From contig JAQGLT010000057.1 of NCBI GenBank assembly GCA_028292745.1, positions 1 through 53,226 on the forward strand: a stretch of DNA of 53,226 nucleotides, written 5' to 3'. The notes under the pieces were generated by a model. It saw only the letters and a program-made list of their open reading frames with translations. It did not search any database and had not been told where the DNA came from. Made by a program: the position numbers and the translations under genes. This DNA is from Polaromonas sp. GTDB taxonomy: Bacteria > Pseudomonadota > Gammaproteobacteria > Burkholderiales > Burkholderiaceae_C. The number at the start of each line of letters is the position of its first letter. Position 1 is the first letter of the stretch. Shown one piece after another: positions 25,119-37,200 of the stretch.

Positions 25119-28100
25119 ATGACTTTACCTACGACCTCAACCCGCTGGCAGTTCTGGATCGACCGGGGCGGCACCTTCACCGACATCGTGGGCAAAAGGC
25201 CCGATGGCTCGCTGGTCACCCACAAGCTGCTGAGCGAGAACCCCGAGCAGTACCGCGACGCGGCCGTGGCCGGCATTCGCCACCTGCTGGGGCTGGCGCC
25301 CGGCGAGCCTATTCAAGCAAGCGTGGTCGATTGCGTGAAGATGGGCACGACGGTGGCGACCAATGCGCTGCTCGAACGCAAGGGCGAGCCGACGCTCCTG
25401 GTGACGACGCGCGGTTTCAGGGACGCGCTGCGCATCGCCTACCAGAACCGCCCGCGCCTGTTCGACCGCCACATCGTGCTGCCCGAGCTGCTCTACAGCG
25501 CGGTGATTGAAGCCCGGGAGCGCATCGGCGCGCAGGGCGAGGTGATCCAGCCGCTCGACGAGGCGCTATTGGAAAAGGAGCTGCTGGCGCATTACCAGAC
25601 AGGGCTGCGCAGCGTTGCGGTGGTCTTCATGCACGGCTACCGCTACACCGATCATGAAAAAGCCGCCCAGCGGATGGCACGGGAAATCGGCTTCACCCAG
25701 ATCAGCGCCTCGCATGAAGTCAGCCCAATGATGAAGTTCGTCAGCCGGGGCGACACGACGGTGGTTGACGCCTATCTTTCACCGATATTGCGCCGCTATG
25801 TGGAGCAGGTCGCCGGCGAAATGCCGGGCGTCAAGCTGTTTTTCATGCAGTCGTCGGGCGGGCTTGCCGATGCGCGCGTTTTTCAGGGCAAGGACGCGAT
25901 TTTGAGCGGTCCGGCCGGCGGCATCGTCGGCATGGCCCGCACGGCAGCCATCGCGGGCATTGAAAAAGCCATCGGCTTTGACATGGGCGGCACCTCGACC
26001 GACGTGTCGCATTACGCCGGCGAGTTCGAGCGCGAGTTCGAGACCCAGGTGGCCGGCGTGCGCATGCGCGCGCCCATGATGAGCATTCACACGGTGGCGG
26101 CCGGTGGCGGCTCCCTGCTGAAATTCGACGGCGAGCGGTTTCGCGTCGGCCCGCAGAGCGCCGGCGCCAACCCCGGCCCGGCCAGCTACCGGCGCGGCGG
26201 CCCGCTGGCGGTGACGGACGCCAACGTGAGGGTCGGCAAGGTGCAGCCGCGCTATTTCCCCCGGGTGTTCGGCCCCAACGCGGACGAGGCGCTGAGCTAC
26301 GAGGCAGTCGATACCCTGTTCAACGACCTGGCCGGGCAGACCGGCCGCAGCGCCGAGGGGGTCGCCGAAGGCTTCATCCACATCGCCGTGCAGCAGATGG
26401 CCAACGCCATCAAGAAGATTTCGGTGGCGCGCGGCTACGACGTGACCCGCTACACGCTGCAGTGCTTCGGCGGCGCGGGCGGGCAGCATGCCTGCCTGGT
26501 GGCCGACGCGCTGGGCATGACACGCGTGTTCGTCCATCCGCTGGCCGGCGTGCTGAGCGCCTACGGCATGGGCCTGGCCGACCAGAACGTGATCCGCGAG
26601 CAGGCCGTCGAGGTCAAGCTCACCGCTGGCGCGCTGCCCGAGATTGCCGGCAAGCTCAGGCGGCTCGCCGCCAGCGCGGAGGACGAACTGCGGCGCCAGC
26701 AGGCCAACGCCGGCGCCATCACCACCCATCAGCGGGTGCATGTGCGCTACGAAGGCAGCGACGCGGCGCTGGTCGTGCCTTTTCCGGCATCTCTGGCGCC
26801 CCTGGCTGCATCCCCCACAGGAGCAGGGCCAGAGTGGCAGCCGGCGGCCGGCGCCATTGCTGCAAGCTTCGAGGCCGCCTACCGCCAGCGCTTCGCCTTT
26901 CTGATGCAGGGCAAGGGCCTGGTGGTCGAGGCGGTGTCGGTCGAGGCGGTGCTGGCGGGCGATGCGCCGGTCGAGGCGTTGCGCGCAACGCACCCCGTCC
27001 GCGAGGTGCCGCGCCGCGAAACCGTGCGCATGTACTCGGGCGGCCAGTGGCACGACGCGGCGCTGGTGGTGCGCGAAGACCTGCGGCCCGGCGACCTCAT
27101 TCCCGGCCCGGCCATCATTGCCGAGAAGAACGCCACCACCGTCGTCGAGCCCGGCTGGGAAGCGAATCTGACGGCGCTGGACCATCTGGTGCTGGAGCGG
27201 CGCGAGGCCCGCGCCATCACGTTCGCCGCCGGCACCACGGTGGACCCGGTGCTGCTGGAGGTGTTCAACAACCTGTTCATGAACATCGCCGAGCAGATGG
27301 GCCTGCAGCTGCAGAACACCGCCTACTCGGTCAACATCAAGGAGCGGCTGGACTTCAGCTGCGCGCTGTTCGACACCCAGGGCAACCTGATCGCCAACGC
27401 GCCGCACATGCCGGTTCACCTGGGCTCGATGGGCGAGAGCATCAAGACGGTGATCCGGGAAAATGCCGGCCAGATGCAGCCGGGCGATGTCTATGTGCTG
27501 AACGACGCCTACCACGGCGGCACGCACCTGCCCGATATCACCGTCATCACGCCGGTGTACCTGGCAGGAAGCGGGGAGCCCCCATCCCCGCCCTTCCCCA
27601 GCGGGGGAGGGAGTCATCCGGATTCACTCCCTCTCCCTCTGGGAGAAGGTTGGCGTGAGGGCGGACCCCGCCCCATCTTTTATGTCGGCAGTCGCGGCCA
27701 CCATGCCGATGTCGGCGGCATCACGCCCGGCTCGATGCCGCCTTTCTCGACCCGCATCGAGGAAGAAGGCGTGCAGATCAACAATTTCAAGCTGGTGGAC
27801 CGCGGCGTGCTGCGGGAAGCCGAGATGGTCGCGCTGCTCAAGAGCGGCGAATACCCCTCCAGGAATCCGCAGCAGAACATGGCCGATCTGAAGGCGCAGA
27901 TCGCGGCCAATGAAAAAGGCGTGCAGGAGCTGCGCAAGATGGCCCGGCAGTTCGGCCTGGAGGTGGTGCTGGCCTACATGCGCCATGTGCAGGACAACGC
28001 CGAGGAGTCGGTGCGCCGCGTCATCACCCGGCTGAAGGACGGCGAGTTCACCCTGCCACTGGACAACGGCGCGCAGATCAAGGTCGCCATCCGGGTGAAC

Positions 28101-28892
28101 AACATCGAGCGCAGCGCCGAGATCGACTTCACCGGCACCTCGCCGCAGCAGGCGAACAATTTCAATGCGCCCACCGCCGTCTGCATGGCCGCCGTGCTGT
28201 ATGTGTTTCGCACGCTGGTCGATGACGACATTCCGCTCAATGCCGGCTGCCTCAAGCCGCTGAAGGTCATCATTCCACAAGGCTCGATGCTCAACCCGAA
28301 CCCGCCGGCCTCGGTGGTGGCGGGCAATGTGGAGACCTCGACCTGCATCACCAACGCGCTGTACGGCGCGCTGGGCGTGATGGCGGCGGGGCAGTGCACG
28401 ATGAACAACTTCACCTTCGGCAATGCGCGGCATCAGTATTACGAGACCATCTCGGGCGGCTCGGGCGCCGGCGGCGTGCTGGACGAGGCGGGCCGGGTGG
28501 TGTCGGGCTTTGACGGCACATCGGTGGTGCAGGCCCACATGACGAACTCGCGCCTGACCGACCCCGAGGTGCTGGAGTTCCGCTTTCCGGTGCGGCTGGA
28601 GAGCTACGCGATCCGCGCCGGCTCGGGCGGCGCGGGCCGGTGGACGGGCGGCAACGGCGGCGTGCGGCGGGTGCGCTTCCTGGAGCCGATGACGGCCAGC
28701 ATCTTGTCGAACGGCCGCAACTACGGCGCGTTCGGCATGGACGGCGGGCAGGCGGGGCAGGTCGGGCGCAATGTCGTGGTGCGCGCCGACGGGCGCATTG
28801 AGACGCTGGGGCATATCGGCCAGGCCGAGATGCTGGCGGGCGATGTGTTCGAGATTCATACGCCTGGCGGCGGCGGGTTTGGCAAGGCTTAG
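25119..28892 (+). CDS. 5-oxoprolinase / hydantoinase A-B fusion
   Basis: 1257 aa, the size of ATP-dependent 5-oxoprolinases. The HyuA half spans about 1-700 ([46 protein letters not shown]) and the HyuB half about 710-1257 ([30 protein letters not shown] segment; GGYG-like Gly-rich end). It should open 5-oxoproline to glutamate with ATP, or act on a related lactam. Residues about 818-852 ([15 protein letters not shown]...) are encoded by an in-frame palindromic repeat inserted between VYLA and [16 protein letters not shown]. Reading frame and flanking motifs stay intact, so the protein may still be active. Divergent from crcB. Confidence 0.92.
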   Translation: MTLPTTSTRWQFWIDRGGTFTDIVGKRPDGSLVTHKLLSENPEQYRDAAVAGIRHLLGLAPGEPIQASVVDCVKMGTTVATNALLERKGEPTLLVTTRGFRDALRIAYQNRPRLFDRHIVLPELLYSAVIEARERIGAQGEVIQPLDEALLEKELLAHYQTGLRSVAVVFMHGYRYTDHEKAAQRMAREIGFTQISASHEVSPMMKFVSRGDTTVVDAYLSPILRRYVEQVAGEMPGVKLFFMQSSGGLADARVFQGKDAILSGPAGGIVGMARTAAIAGIEKAIGFDMGGTSTDVSHYAGEFEREFETQVAGVRMRAPMMSIHTVAAGGGSLLKFDGERFRVGPQSAGANPGPASYRRGGPLAVTDANVRVGKVQPRYFPRVFGPNADEALSYEAVDTLFNDLAGQTGRSAEGVAEGFIHIAVQQMANAIKKISVARGYDVTRYTLQCFGGAGGQHACLVADALGMTRVFVHPLAGVLSAYGMGLADQNVIREQAVEVKLTAGALPEIAGKLRRLAASAEDELRRQQANAGAITTHQRVHVRYEGSDAALVVPFPASLAPLAASPTGAGPEWQPAAGAIAASFEAAYRQRFAFLMQGKGLVVEAVSVEAVLAGDAPVEALRATHPVREVPRRETVRMYSGGQWHDAALVVREDLRPGDLIPGPAIIAEKNATTVVEPGWEANLTALDHLVLERREARAITFAAGTTVDPVLLEVFNNLFMNIAEQMGLQLQNTAYSVNIKERLDFSCALFDTQGNLIANAPHMPVHLGSMGESIKTVIRENAGQMQPGDVYVLNDAYHGGTHLPDITVITPVYLAGSGEPPSPPFPSGGGSHPDSLPLPLGEGWREGGPRPIFYVGSRGHHADVGGITPGSMPPFSTRIEEEGVQINNFKLVDRGVLREAEMVALLKSGEYPSRNPQQNMADLKAQIAANEKGVQELRKMARQFGLEVVLAYMRHVQDNAEESVRRVITRLKDGEFTLPLDNGAQIKVAIRVNNIERSAEIDFTGTSPQQANNFNAPTAVCMAAVLYVFRTLVDDDIPLNAGCLKPLKVIIPQGSMLNPNPPASVVAGNVETSTCITNALYGALGVMAAGQCTMNNFTFGNARHQYYETISGGSGAGGVLDEAGRVVSGFDGTSVVQAHMTNSRLTDPEVLEFRFPVRLESYAIRAGSGGAGRWTGGNGGVRRVRFLEPMTASILSNGRNYGAFGMDGGQAGQVGRNVVVRADGRIETLGHIGQAEMLAGDVFEIHTPGGGGFGKA
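27571..27673. repeat. In-frame palindromic repeat insertion inside the oxoprolinase gene
   Basis: GCGGGGAGCCCCCATCCCCG, CCCTTCCCCAGCGGGGGAGG and CTCCCTCTCCCTCTGGGAGA form an imperfect inverted repeat. The first 42 bases are clearly related to 29267-29311. The insert keeps the frame and adds about 35 residues. Confidence 0.75.
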
Positions 28893-28911
28893 TGTTTATT
28901 AATTTCTTAAT

Positions 28912-28965
28912 GAAATCAGCCGCTGGCGCGGGTGGTGTATGCATGGTGCGCTATAAGTTTTGATG
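28912..28965. repeat. Dispersed ~55-bp degenerate palindromic repeat (copy 7)
   Basis: AAATCAGCCGCTGGCGCGGG, then ATGGTGCGCTATAAGTTTTG. Related to the copy at 37147-37200 (AAATCAGCCCCTGGCGCAG). Confidence 0.5.
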
Positions 28966-29070
28966 TAGAGGGCTTTGGGCTGGTTTTTCTTTTCTCTGCT
29001 TTGGTTTTGTGGTTGTTCCTGGCTTTGTTGCCGCTGTTGGGGCTGGCCGGGAGTAGCCCGGCGGCTACTC

Positions 29071-29172
29071 ACTTTCTTTTGCTTCGCTGTATAGACCGGA
29101 GACATGGGAAACAGGTGTGCGAGGACATGTGTTTCCCATGTCTCCGGTCCATACACTTCGCCAAAAGAAAGT
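29071..29172. repeat. ACTTTCTTTTG hairpin repeat, interrupted
   Basis: ACTTTCTTTTG at 29071-29081 and CAAAAGAAAGT at 29162-29172 are perfect 11-bp arms. Removing the inner insertion leaves a single CTTCGC loop. A second copy of the same hairpin type is at 43655-43681. Confidence 0.75.
29088..29155. mobile_element. 68-bp MITE-like insertion with 25-bp terminal inverted repeats
   Basis: Starts TGTATAGACCGGAGACATGG and ends CCATGTCTCCGGTCCATACA. The 25-bp ends match at 24 positions. It is flanked by a 6-bp direct repeat CTTCGC (29082-29087 and 29156-29161), read as target-site duplication. No coding capacity, so it would need a transposase supplied in trans. Confidence 0.7.
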
Positions 29173-29266
29173 AAGCAAAGAAAGGCGACCCGGCTGTCCG
29201 TGACCCCTGCGCTTCGCTACGGGGCAGGCACGGACAGAACGGGGCAGGCGGGGGCGGATTCGGGTT

Positions 29267-29311
29267 CGGGGAGGCCCCATCCCTGGCTTCCCCAGCGGGG
29301 GAAGAGAAACA
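29267..29311. repeat. Second copy of the GGGGAG-CCCCAT palindromic repeat
   Basis: CGGGGAGGCCCCATCCCTGG and CTTCCCCAGCGGGGGAAGAG align base for base with the start of the insert at 27571-27673. Confidence 0.65.
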
Positions 29312-29348
29312 CCGGGGAAAGCCAGGAAAATGGCGCAAATTTTTGATC

Positions 29349-29401
29349 AAAATGGGCTCCAGCGCAAGCGGTGCTTGCGCAAGCAGCTATGAATTCAGGA
29401 G
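29349..29401. repeat. Dispersed ~55-bp degenerate palindromic repeat (copy 8)
   Basis: AAAATGGGCTCCAGCGCAAG, then TGCGCAAGCAGCTATGAATT and CAGGAG. Shares the AGCTAT-AATTCAGGAG end with the copy at 37147-37200. Confidence 0.65.
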
Positions 29402-29458
29402 CGAAAAGGCTGTCCGGCTTGGCTGTTGCCCGCCAGGGTGACACAGCTCTAATTTTGC

Positions 29459-30109
29459 TTAAATACCAGGCGCTGAAAAGCCCGGGGGCAGATGCACCAA
29501 GTCCGCCGGCTCGTCAATGTCGTGCAGCAGCGGGCCCCGCCAGACGCGCAGGTCCAGCGCCGCCATCCGTTGCAAGGTTCGGGCGGCGACGGCGGACGTG
29601 CTCCACGGCATGTCGGCGAACAGCGCCGGGCAGGGCGACTTCAGGCCGATCAGCACATAGCCGCCGTCGGCCACCGGCACCAGCACCGCGTCATGCGCCT
29701 GGAGCTGGCGGGCCGCTTCGCTGATGCGCGCGGCCGTCAGCGCCGGGCAGTCGGTGCCCATCAGCAGCACCGGCTGGCCGTGCCCGGCGGTGATGCGGTG
29801 AACGGCGCTGGCCATGCGCTGGCCCAGGTCGCCTGCGGCCTGCGCGGTGCGGATCACCGGCTCGGGCAGTTCCATCGCCATCGTCCGCCAGGCCGGGTCG
29901 CCCGGCGGCGGGCTCATGCACAGCTCGACCACCCCGGCGTCGGCCGCCAGCGCCTGCCGCAAGGTGTGGTCCAGCATCCGGCGGGCCAGCGCCGCCGCGC
30001 CTTGCGCGCCCAGTGCCGGCGCCAGCCGGGTCTTGACGCTGCCCGCAACCGGCGCCTTGGCAAAGATGACCAGACGCGGCCGCTGGGCAGGCACGGGCAG
30101 CTGCCTCAC
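29459..30109 (-). CDS. DUF2064 / TIGR04282-type transferase (rSAM/selenodomain-associated transferase 1)
   Basis: 216 aa, GT-A-like nucleotide-sugar fold. Family markers: LVIFAKAPVAGSVKTRLAPALG (basic loop as in nucleotidyltransferases), LMGTDCPALTA and VPVADGGYVLIGL. GTG start overlaps the stop of the GT2 gene (GTGA). Members are repeatedly found beside ArsS-type radical SAM genes. Reaction not established; a nucleotidyl or glycosyl transfer is plausible. Last gene of the mtnP-arsS-GT2-DUF2064 run. Confidence 0.88.
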   Translation of the reverse strand: MRQLPVPAQRPRLVIFAKAPVAGSVKTRLAPALGAQGAAALARRMLDHTLRQALAADAGVVELCMSPPPGDPAWRTMAMELPEPVIRTAQAAGDLGQRMASAVHRITAGHGQPVLLMGTDCPALTAARISEAARQLQAHDAVLVPVADGGYVLIGLKSPCPALFADMPWSTSAVAARTLQRMAALDLRVWRGPLLHDIDEPADLVHLPPGFSAPGI

Positions 30110-30789
30110 CGGTAGAGCGCTGCCAGCGCCTCAGGCGCCGCGCCGCGCCAGTACGCCAGGCGCAGCCGCCACATCAGCCACACGGTGCGCCACACGCCGC
30201 GGCTTTCCCAACGCCGGCCCGAGGTCGCGACCCGCTCGCGCAGGCACGCCGGGCGCGACTGTTTCAGCAGGCGCATGGACATCTCGATGTCCTCCATCAG
30301 CGGCTGGGCCGGAAAGCCGCCCGCCGCGTCGAAGGCCGCGCGGGTCATGAAAAAGGCCTGGTCGCCGGTGGCGATGCCGCTCAGGCGCGAGCGCAGGTTC
30401 ATCAGCGCGGCAACCACCGGCAGCAGCCGGGGCCGGCCGTCAATCGCCACATCGAAGCGCCCCCAGACGCGTCCGCCGCTACCGAGTGCCTGCAGGATCA
30501 GCCGGTCGGCATCGGCGGGCAGGCGCGTGTCGGCATGCAAAAAAAGCAGCACCTCGCCCCGTGCCTGCCCGGCACCGGCATTCATCTGCAGCGCCCGGCC
30601 GCGCGGCGCGTGGACCACCTGGGCCCCGGCGGCCCGGGCCAACGCCGCCGTGGCGTCGGTGCTGCCGCCATCGGTCACCAGCACCTGCGCGCCACGCGCC
30701 AGCAGCGGCGCCAGCGCCTGCAGGCTGGACGCGATGCCGGCGGCCTCGTCCAGCGCGGGAATCACCACCGACAGCCGGGGGCGTGCCAT
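30106..30789 (-). CDS. Family-2 glycosyltransferase, TIGR04283 type (rSAM/selenodomain-associated transferase 2)
   Basis: 227 aa. GT2 features: LSVVIPALDEAAGI, VTDGGSTDAT, LLFLHADTRLP (DxD-like) and FFMTRAAFDAAGGFP, then EDIEMSMRL. I chose the ATG at 30789 (MARPRLSVV), 7 bp after the arsS stop; longer frames run into arsS. It probably transfers a sugar to the product of the neighbouring radical SAM enzyme, or uses that product as donor; this is inference from gene association. Confidence 0.88.
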   Translation of the reverse strand: MARPRLSVVIPALDEAAGIASSLQALAPLLARGAQVLVTDGGSTDATAALARAAGAQVVHAPRGRALQMNAGAGQARGEVLLFLHADTRLPADADRLILQALGSGGRVWGRFDVAIDGRPRLLPVVAALMNLRSRLSGIATGDQAFFMTRAAFDAAGGFPAQPLMEDIEMSMRLLKQSRPACLRERVATSGRRWESRGVWRTVWLMWRLRLAYWRGAAPEALAALYR

Positions 30790-30796
30790 GGCCGGC

Positions 30797-31759
30797 TCAG
30801 TGCGCCAGCGCGCCGCCGCAGCTGCTGCCCTGGCCGGCGGTGCAGCCATAGCAGTGGCCGGCCACGCGAATGGGCTGGTCCTGCAAGTCGGTTTTGAGCA
30901 AATCGCGCAAGTGCCGCCGCAGGCCCGAGGTGCCCAGGGGCAGCCCCAGCTGCTGGTTGAAGTCGCAGTCCGACAGCCAGCCCTGCCAGTCGACGCTGAC
31001 GGTGCTGCGGCACATGACGCCGGGCAGGTTGTGCGGCGCAAAGCTGCGCTGCAGCAAGTCCAGGTAGCCGTCGAACGTGCCCTTGGACACCAGGGTCGAG
31101 CCAAAACGCTGGATCGGCATGTTGGCCAGCACGAACAGGTCATTGAAAACGATGCCGAAATGCGCCCGCAGCTCGCGCTTGTAGTCGGCCTGCAGCGCCT
31201 GCTGCTCGGGCGGCAGCACGGGGCCCTGCGGGTTGTAGACCAGGTTCAGCACCAGGCCGGAGCCGGGCTGGCCGTAGCCCAGGCTGTTGAGCTGCTTGAG
31301 CGCGGCAATGCTGAGGTCGAACACGCCTTCGCCGCGCTGCCTGTCCACGTTGGCAGCCGAGTAGCAGGGCATGGAGGACACCACCTCGACCCGCTCTGCG
31401 GCCAGGAAGGCGGCAAGCCCCTCCTGGTCCGGCTCATGCAGGACAGTCAGGTTGCAGCGGTCGATCACCCGCACGCCCTGGGCCCGCGCGGCGCGCACCA
31501 GTTCGCGAAAGCCCGCATGCAGCTCCGGCGCGCCGCCGGTCAGGTCGAGCGTGCCCAGACCGCGCGCCGCCAGCGCCTCGGGGATCAGCGCCAGGGTGGC
31601 GGCGTCCATCATCTCGGTGCGGTGCGGCCCGGCGTTGACGTGGCAATGCACACAGCTCTGGTTGCATTTGTAGCCCAGGTTGACCTGCAGGGTGTCCAGC
31701 CGGGCGCGCCGGATCTCGGGAAAGCGGATCTGCCTGAGCAGGGGAAGGGTGTCGTGCAT
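30797..31759 (-). CDS. arsS: ArsS-type radical SAM protein (arsenosugar biosynthesis family)
   Basis: 320 aa. The radical SAM cluster motif is C32-x3-C36-x2-C39 (YKCNQSCVHCHVNAGPHRTE), the opening typical of TIGR04167. The C-terminal Cys motif is C303-Y-G-C306 ... GSSC314GG. In some relatives one of these is selenocysteine; here all three are TGC codons. ArsS joins a 5'-deoxyadenosyl group to dimethylarsenite, giving an arsenic nucleoside precursor of arsenosugars. It sits directly after an MTA-phosphorylase gene and before two transferases. No arsM methyltransferase is in the window. Confidence 0.9.
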   Translation of the reverse strand: MHDTLPLLRQIRFPEIRRARLDTLQVNLGYKCNQSCVHCHVNAGPHRTEMMDAATLALIPEALAARGLGTLDLTGGAPELHAGFRELVRAARAQGVRVIDRCNLTVLHEPDQEGLAAFLAAERVEVVSSMPCYSAANVDRQRGEGVFDLSIAALKQLNSLGYGQPGSGLVLNLVYNPQGPVLPPEQQALQADYKRELRAHFGIVFNDLFVLANMPIQRFGSTLVSKGTFDGYLDLLQRSFAPHNLPGVMCRSTVSVDWQGWLSDCDFNQQLGLPLGTSGLRRHLRDLLKTDLQDQPIRVAGHCYGCTAGQGSSCGGALAH

Positions 31760-31789
31760 GTGGAATAGGTCGTTGCAGGTGTAAAAAGT

Positions 31790-32668
<879 letters not shown>

Positions 32669-32892
32669 GCTGGTAGAGACTGGTTGAAGTTAGACTGGAA
32701 TCGGCCCGGTGGCACCGCGCCGGCGAAATCACGATTTCGAGCACGATTTTGAGCACGCTGTACGGGCTTTCACCGTATCCTGCTTGAAGTCGTCTGAACG
32801 TCGTTTACGTCGTTTATAACGCCGCCCGCCGTCGGCCGGGTTTCTTGCGGCCGGCGCGGCGTCCGGCTCAACAACCTACAGGCACATCCACC

Positions 32893-35055
<2,163 letters not shown>

Positions 35056-35056
35056 C

Positions 35057-35878
35057 ATGATGCCAAATCAACCCGAAGCGCATTTTTTCAGGCGCCAGTT
35101 TGCTATTAAAACTATAGCTGCTTGCGCAATATGCACCTGCGCTACAGCCGTTTTTTGCCAAAATCCAAGCGTTCCCGACGGGCCGGCTGCCGCAACGCCA
35201 AAAGCGGCCGCGCCGGTTATCAGCCCCTTCTCCTCGGCTGGCGGCAGCGTGCCGCCCGCGCCGTGGCGCGTCGTCGGCCTGCCGGGCGGAAACAAGCCGC
35301 TGACGCAATTCGACCTCGCTCCACTGGAAGGCCGCGCCGTGCTGCGGGTCAGGACCGACCATTCCTATGCCAACCTGGTGCATGACCTGCCGGGCGCGTT
35401 GCTGGCGCCCGGCATGAAATTGCGCTGGCGCTGGCGCCTTGACCAGCCGTTGCCGGGGGCCGACTTGCGCCAGCGCCAGGGCGACGACAGCCCGCTCAAG
35501 GTCTGCGCGTCGTTCGACCTGCCGATCGAGCAACTCGGCCTGGTCGAGCGCAACCTGCTGCGCGCCGCCCGCCTGGCGAGCCGCGAAAAACTGCCCAGCG
35601 CCACCCTGTGCTATGTGTGGGACGCGACGCTGCCCGCCGGCACGCTGCTGGACAACGCCTTCACCCACCGCGTGCGAATGATCGTGGTGGACGGCGCCGA
35701 GCAGCGCCTGGGCCAGTGGGTGGCGCATGCGCAAGACCTGGCCGCCGACTTTCGCCGGGCCTTCGGCAACGAAAGCGCGACCCTGCCGCCGCTCGAAGCC
35801 GTGCTGGTGGGCGGTGATTCCGACAACACCGCCAGCCAGAGCCTGGGCTATGTCGGCGACATCACCCTGACGCCGTGA
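35057..35878 (+). CDS. DUF3047 secreted protein
   Basis: 273 aa with an N-terminal signal peptide; I recognise the DUF3047 pattern (LRVRTDHSYANLVHDLP; MKLRWRWRLDQPLPGADLR; DDSPLKVCASFDLP; ATLCYVWD; HRVRMIVV). Periplasmic; function unknown. It starts one base after the upstream stop, so translation is probably coupled. Residues about 15-35, the signal-peptide core (IKTIAACAICTCATAVFC), are encoded by a dispersed repeat. Confidence 0.82.
   Translation: MMPNQPEAHFFRRQFAIKTIAACAICTCATAVFCQNPSVPDGPAAATPKAAAPVISPFSSAGGSVPPAPWRVVGLPGGNKPLTQFDLAPLEGRAVLRVRTDHSYANLVHDLPGALLAPGMKLRWRWRLDQPLPGADLRQRQGDDSPLKVCASFDLPIEQLGLVERNLLRAARLASREKLPSATLCYVWDATLPAGTLLDNAFTHRVRMIVVDGAEQRLGQWVAHAQDLAADFRRAFGNESATLPPLEAVLVGGDSDNTASQSLGYVGDITLTP
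35101..35160. repeat. Dispersed degenerate palindromic repeat (copy 9) inside the DUF3047 gene
   Basis: TGCTATTAAAACTATAGCTG, CTTGCGCAATATGCACCTGC and GCTACAGCCGTTTTTTGCCA. Best match to the copy at 19757-19808. Encodes the signal-peptide core. Confidence 0.68.
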
Positions 35879-35897
35879 CGCTGCGCAAGTCGCGATC

Positions 35898-35927
35898 GCT
35901 GAGGCTGAGGCTGAGGCTGAGGCTGAA
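35898..35927. repeat. Hexanucleotide tandem repeat (GCTGAG)4 plus GCTGAA
   Basis: Five consecutive 6-bp units in the gap between the DUF3047 stop and the next start. Lies 34 bp before the ATG at 35961. Confidence 0.85.
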
Positions 35928-35960
35928 ATTCCAGGTCGCCCCGCGCCGGGGCGCTGCGGC

Positions 35961-37085
35961 ATGAGCCGGCTGGTCCTTCTGGGCCTGGGCCATGCCCATG
36001 TGCAGGTGCTGCATGGCCTGGCGCAAAGCCGGCCTGCCGGCGTCGACATCACCGTCATTGCGCCTCAGCCGTATCGGCTGTACTCCGGCATGGTGCCGGG
36101 TTTCGTCGCCGGCCATTACACGCTCGATGCGTGCGTGATGAATCTGCAAGGGCTGCTGGCGCGTAGCGGTGCCCGGTACGTTGCGAGCAGCGCCGTGGCG
36201 ATGGATGCGGACGCCGGTGCCGTCACGCTGGCCAACGGAGACACGCTGGCCTATGACTGGCTGAGCCTGAACACCGGCCCCGTCATGGACCGTGAAAAGC
36301 TCGAAGCGCGCATTCCCGGCGCCCGCGCGCATGGGCTGTTTGTCCGGCCGATCGAGGCTTTCGGCCCGCTCTGGAGCCGCCTGGCCGAGCGGGCCGGCCG
36401 GCAACCCTTGCAGCTGGCCGTGGTGGGCGGCGGGGTGGCCGGGCTGGAGCTTGCCATGGCCGCGGCGCATGCATTGGCCGCTCCCGTGTCCAGGCCCGGC
36501 GGGCGCGTGACCCTGGTCACGGGCGGCACGGCGCCGCCGGCCCATCAGGGCGCAGGTGTGCAGCGGCGGGTGGCGGCGGCCTTGCGGCGGCTTCGGGTGG
36601 ACGTGGTCCCGGACACCTGCGTCGGGATGGGCGCCGGCCAGATCCTGCTGGCCAGCGGCAGGCAGCTGGCCTGTGATGCGCCACTGCTCGCTGTTGGCAC
36701 ACAGGCGCCGCCCTGGCTTGCCGGCAGCGGTCTGGCGCTGGACGCGGCCGGTTTCGTCGCCGTGAACCGCTGTCTGCAAAGCACCAGCCACCCCGGCGTC
36801 TTTGCCGCCGGCGATGTGGCCAGCCGTGTCGATGCGCCGGCCCGGCAGGCGCGCAGCGGTGTTTACGCGGTGCGGGCAGGGCCACCGCTGCTGGCCAATC
36901 TGCGGGCGGCCTTGCAGGCCCGGGCACTGAAGCCGTACCAGCCGCAACAGCGCACGCTGAGCCTGATTTCGTGCGGCCACCGCCACGCCATCGCGTCCTG
37001 GGGCGGCCTCAGTTGGGAAGGCGCATGGGTCTGGCGCTGGAAAGACCGCATCGACCGCCGCTTCGTGGCGACTTATGGGGCTTGA
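35961..37085 (+). CDS. FAD-dependent oxidoreductase of the family found fused to SelD (TIGR03169)
   Basis: 374 aa. FAD site LVLLGLGHAHVQVL, conserved YRLYSGMVPGFVAGHY and SLNTGPVM, NAD site VVGGGVAGLELAMA, second FAD site GVFAAGDVAS, ending ISCGHRHAIASWG. NADH-dehydrogenase-like; in other organisms this domain precedes SelD in one chain, hinting at a redox role in selenium (selenide) metabolism. Here it stands alone, with the free selD 18 kb away. Third in the DedA-FAD/DUF3047 run, divergent from the arsS operon. Confidence 0.85.
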   Translation: MSRLVLLGLGHAHVQVLHGLAQSRPAGVDITVIAPQPYRLYSGMVPGFVAGHYTLDACVMNLQGLLARSGARYVASSAVAMDADAGAVTLANGDTLAYDWLSLNTGPVMDREKLEARIPGARAHGLFVRPIEAFGPLWSRLAERAGRQPLQLAVVGGGVAGLELAMAAAHALAAPVSRPGGRVTLVTGGTAPPAHQGAGVQRRVAAALRRLRVDVVPDTCVGMGAGQILLASGRQLACDAPLLAVGTQAPPWLAGSGLALDAAGFVAVNRCLQSTSHPGVFAAGDVASRVDAPARQARSGVYAVRAGPPLLANLRAALQARALKPYQPQQRTLSLISCGHRHAIASWGGLSWEGAWVWRWKDRIDRRFVATYGA

Positions 37086-37146
37086 GGCGCAACGACAGGC
37101 AAGTTGAGAGCGGTAAGCCCAAAGCCGACAGGATGATTTTAATGAC

Positions 37147-37200
37147 CAAATCAGCCCCTGGCGCAGCTGTGGCATGCGCAGCCAGCTATCAATTCAGGAG
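37147..37200. repeat. Dispersed ~55-bp degenerate palindromic repeat (copy 10)
   Basis: AAATCAGCCCCTGGCGCAGC, then GCAGCCAGCTATCAATTCAG. Lies at the 3' end of the antiporter operon and overlaps the mrpG stop region. Confidence 0.65.

Larger units (their letters stand above)
28893..29458. other. Repeat-dense intergenic region
   Basis: 566 bp without a supported gene. Several short frames exist on both strands but all run through palindromes. Contents in order: dispersed repeat (28912-28965), a GCCGGGAGTAGCCCGGC-type palindrome near 29046, a hairpin interrupted by a MITE-like insertion (29071-29172), a GC-rich stretch, a relative of the oxoprolinase insert (29267-29311), and another dispersed repeat (29349-29401). 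Confidence 0.7.

Noticed and set aside
27571..27673. Frameshift or pseudogene in the oxoprolinase gene
   Set aside because: The insert keeps the reading frame and conserved motifs continue on both sides.
28899..29350. Several short open frames on both strands in the repeat-dense gap
   Set aside because: They translate palindromes and the MITE-like insert, with no ribosome sites, and similar peptides arise from both strands.
30106..30789. The GT2 gene as the missing senB
   Set aside because: It has GT-A/GT2 motifs of the ArsS-associated family and sits in the arsS operon; SenB is a different glycosyltransferase type.
30797..31759. Selenocysteine codon in arsS
   Set aside because: All Cys positions of the C-terminal motif are TGC; the only TGA is the normal stop.
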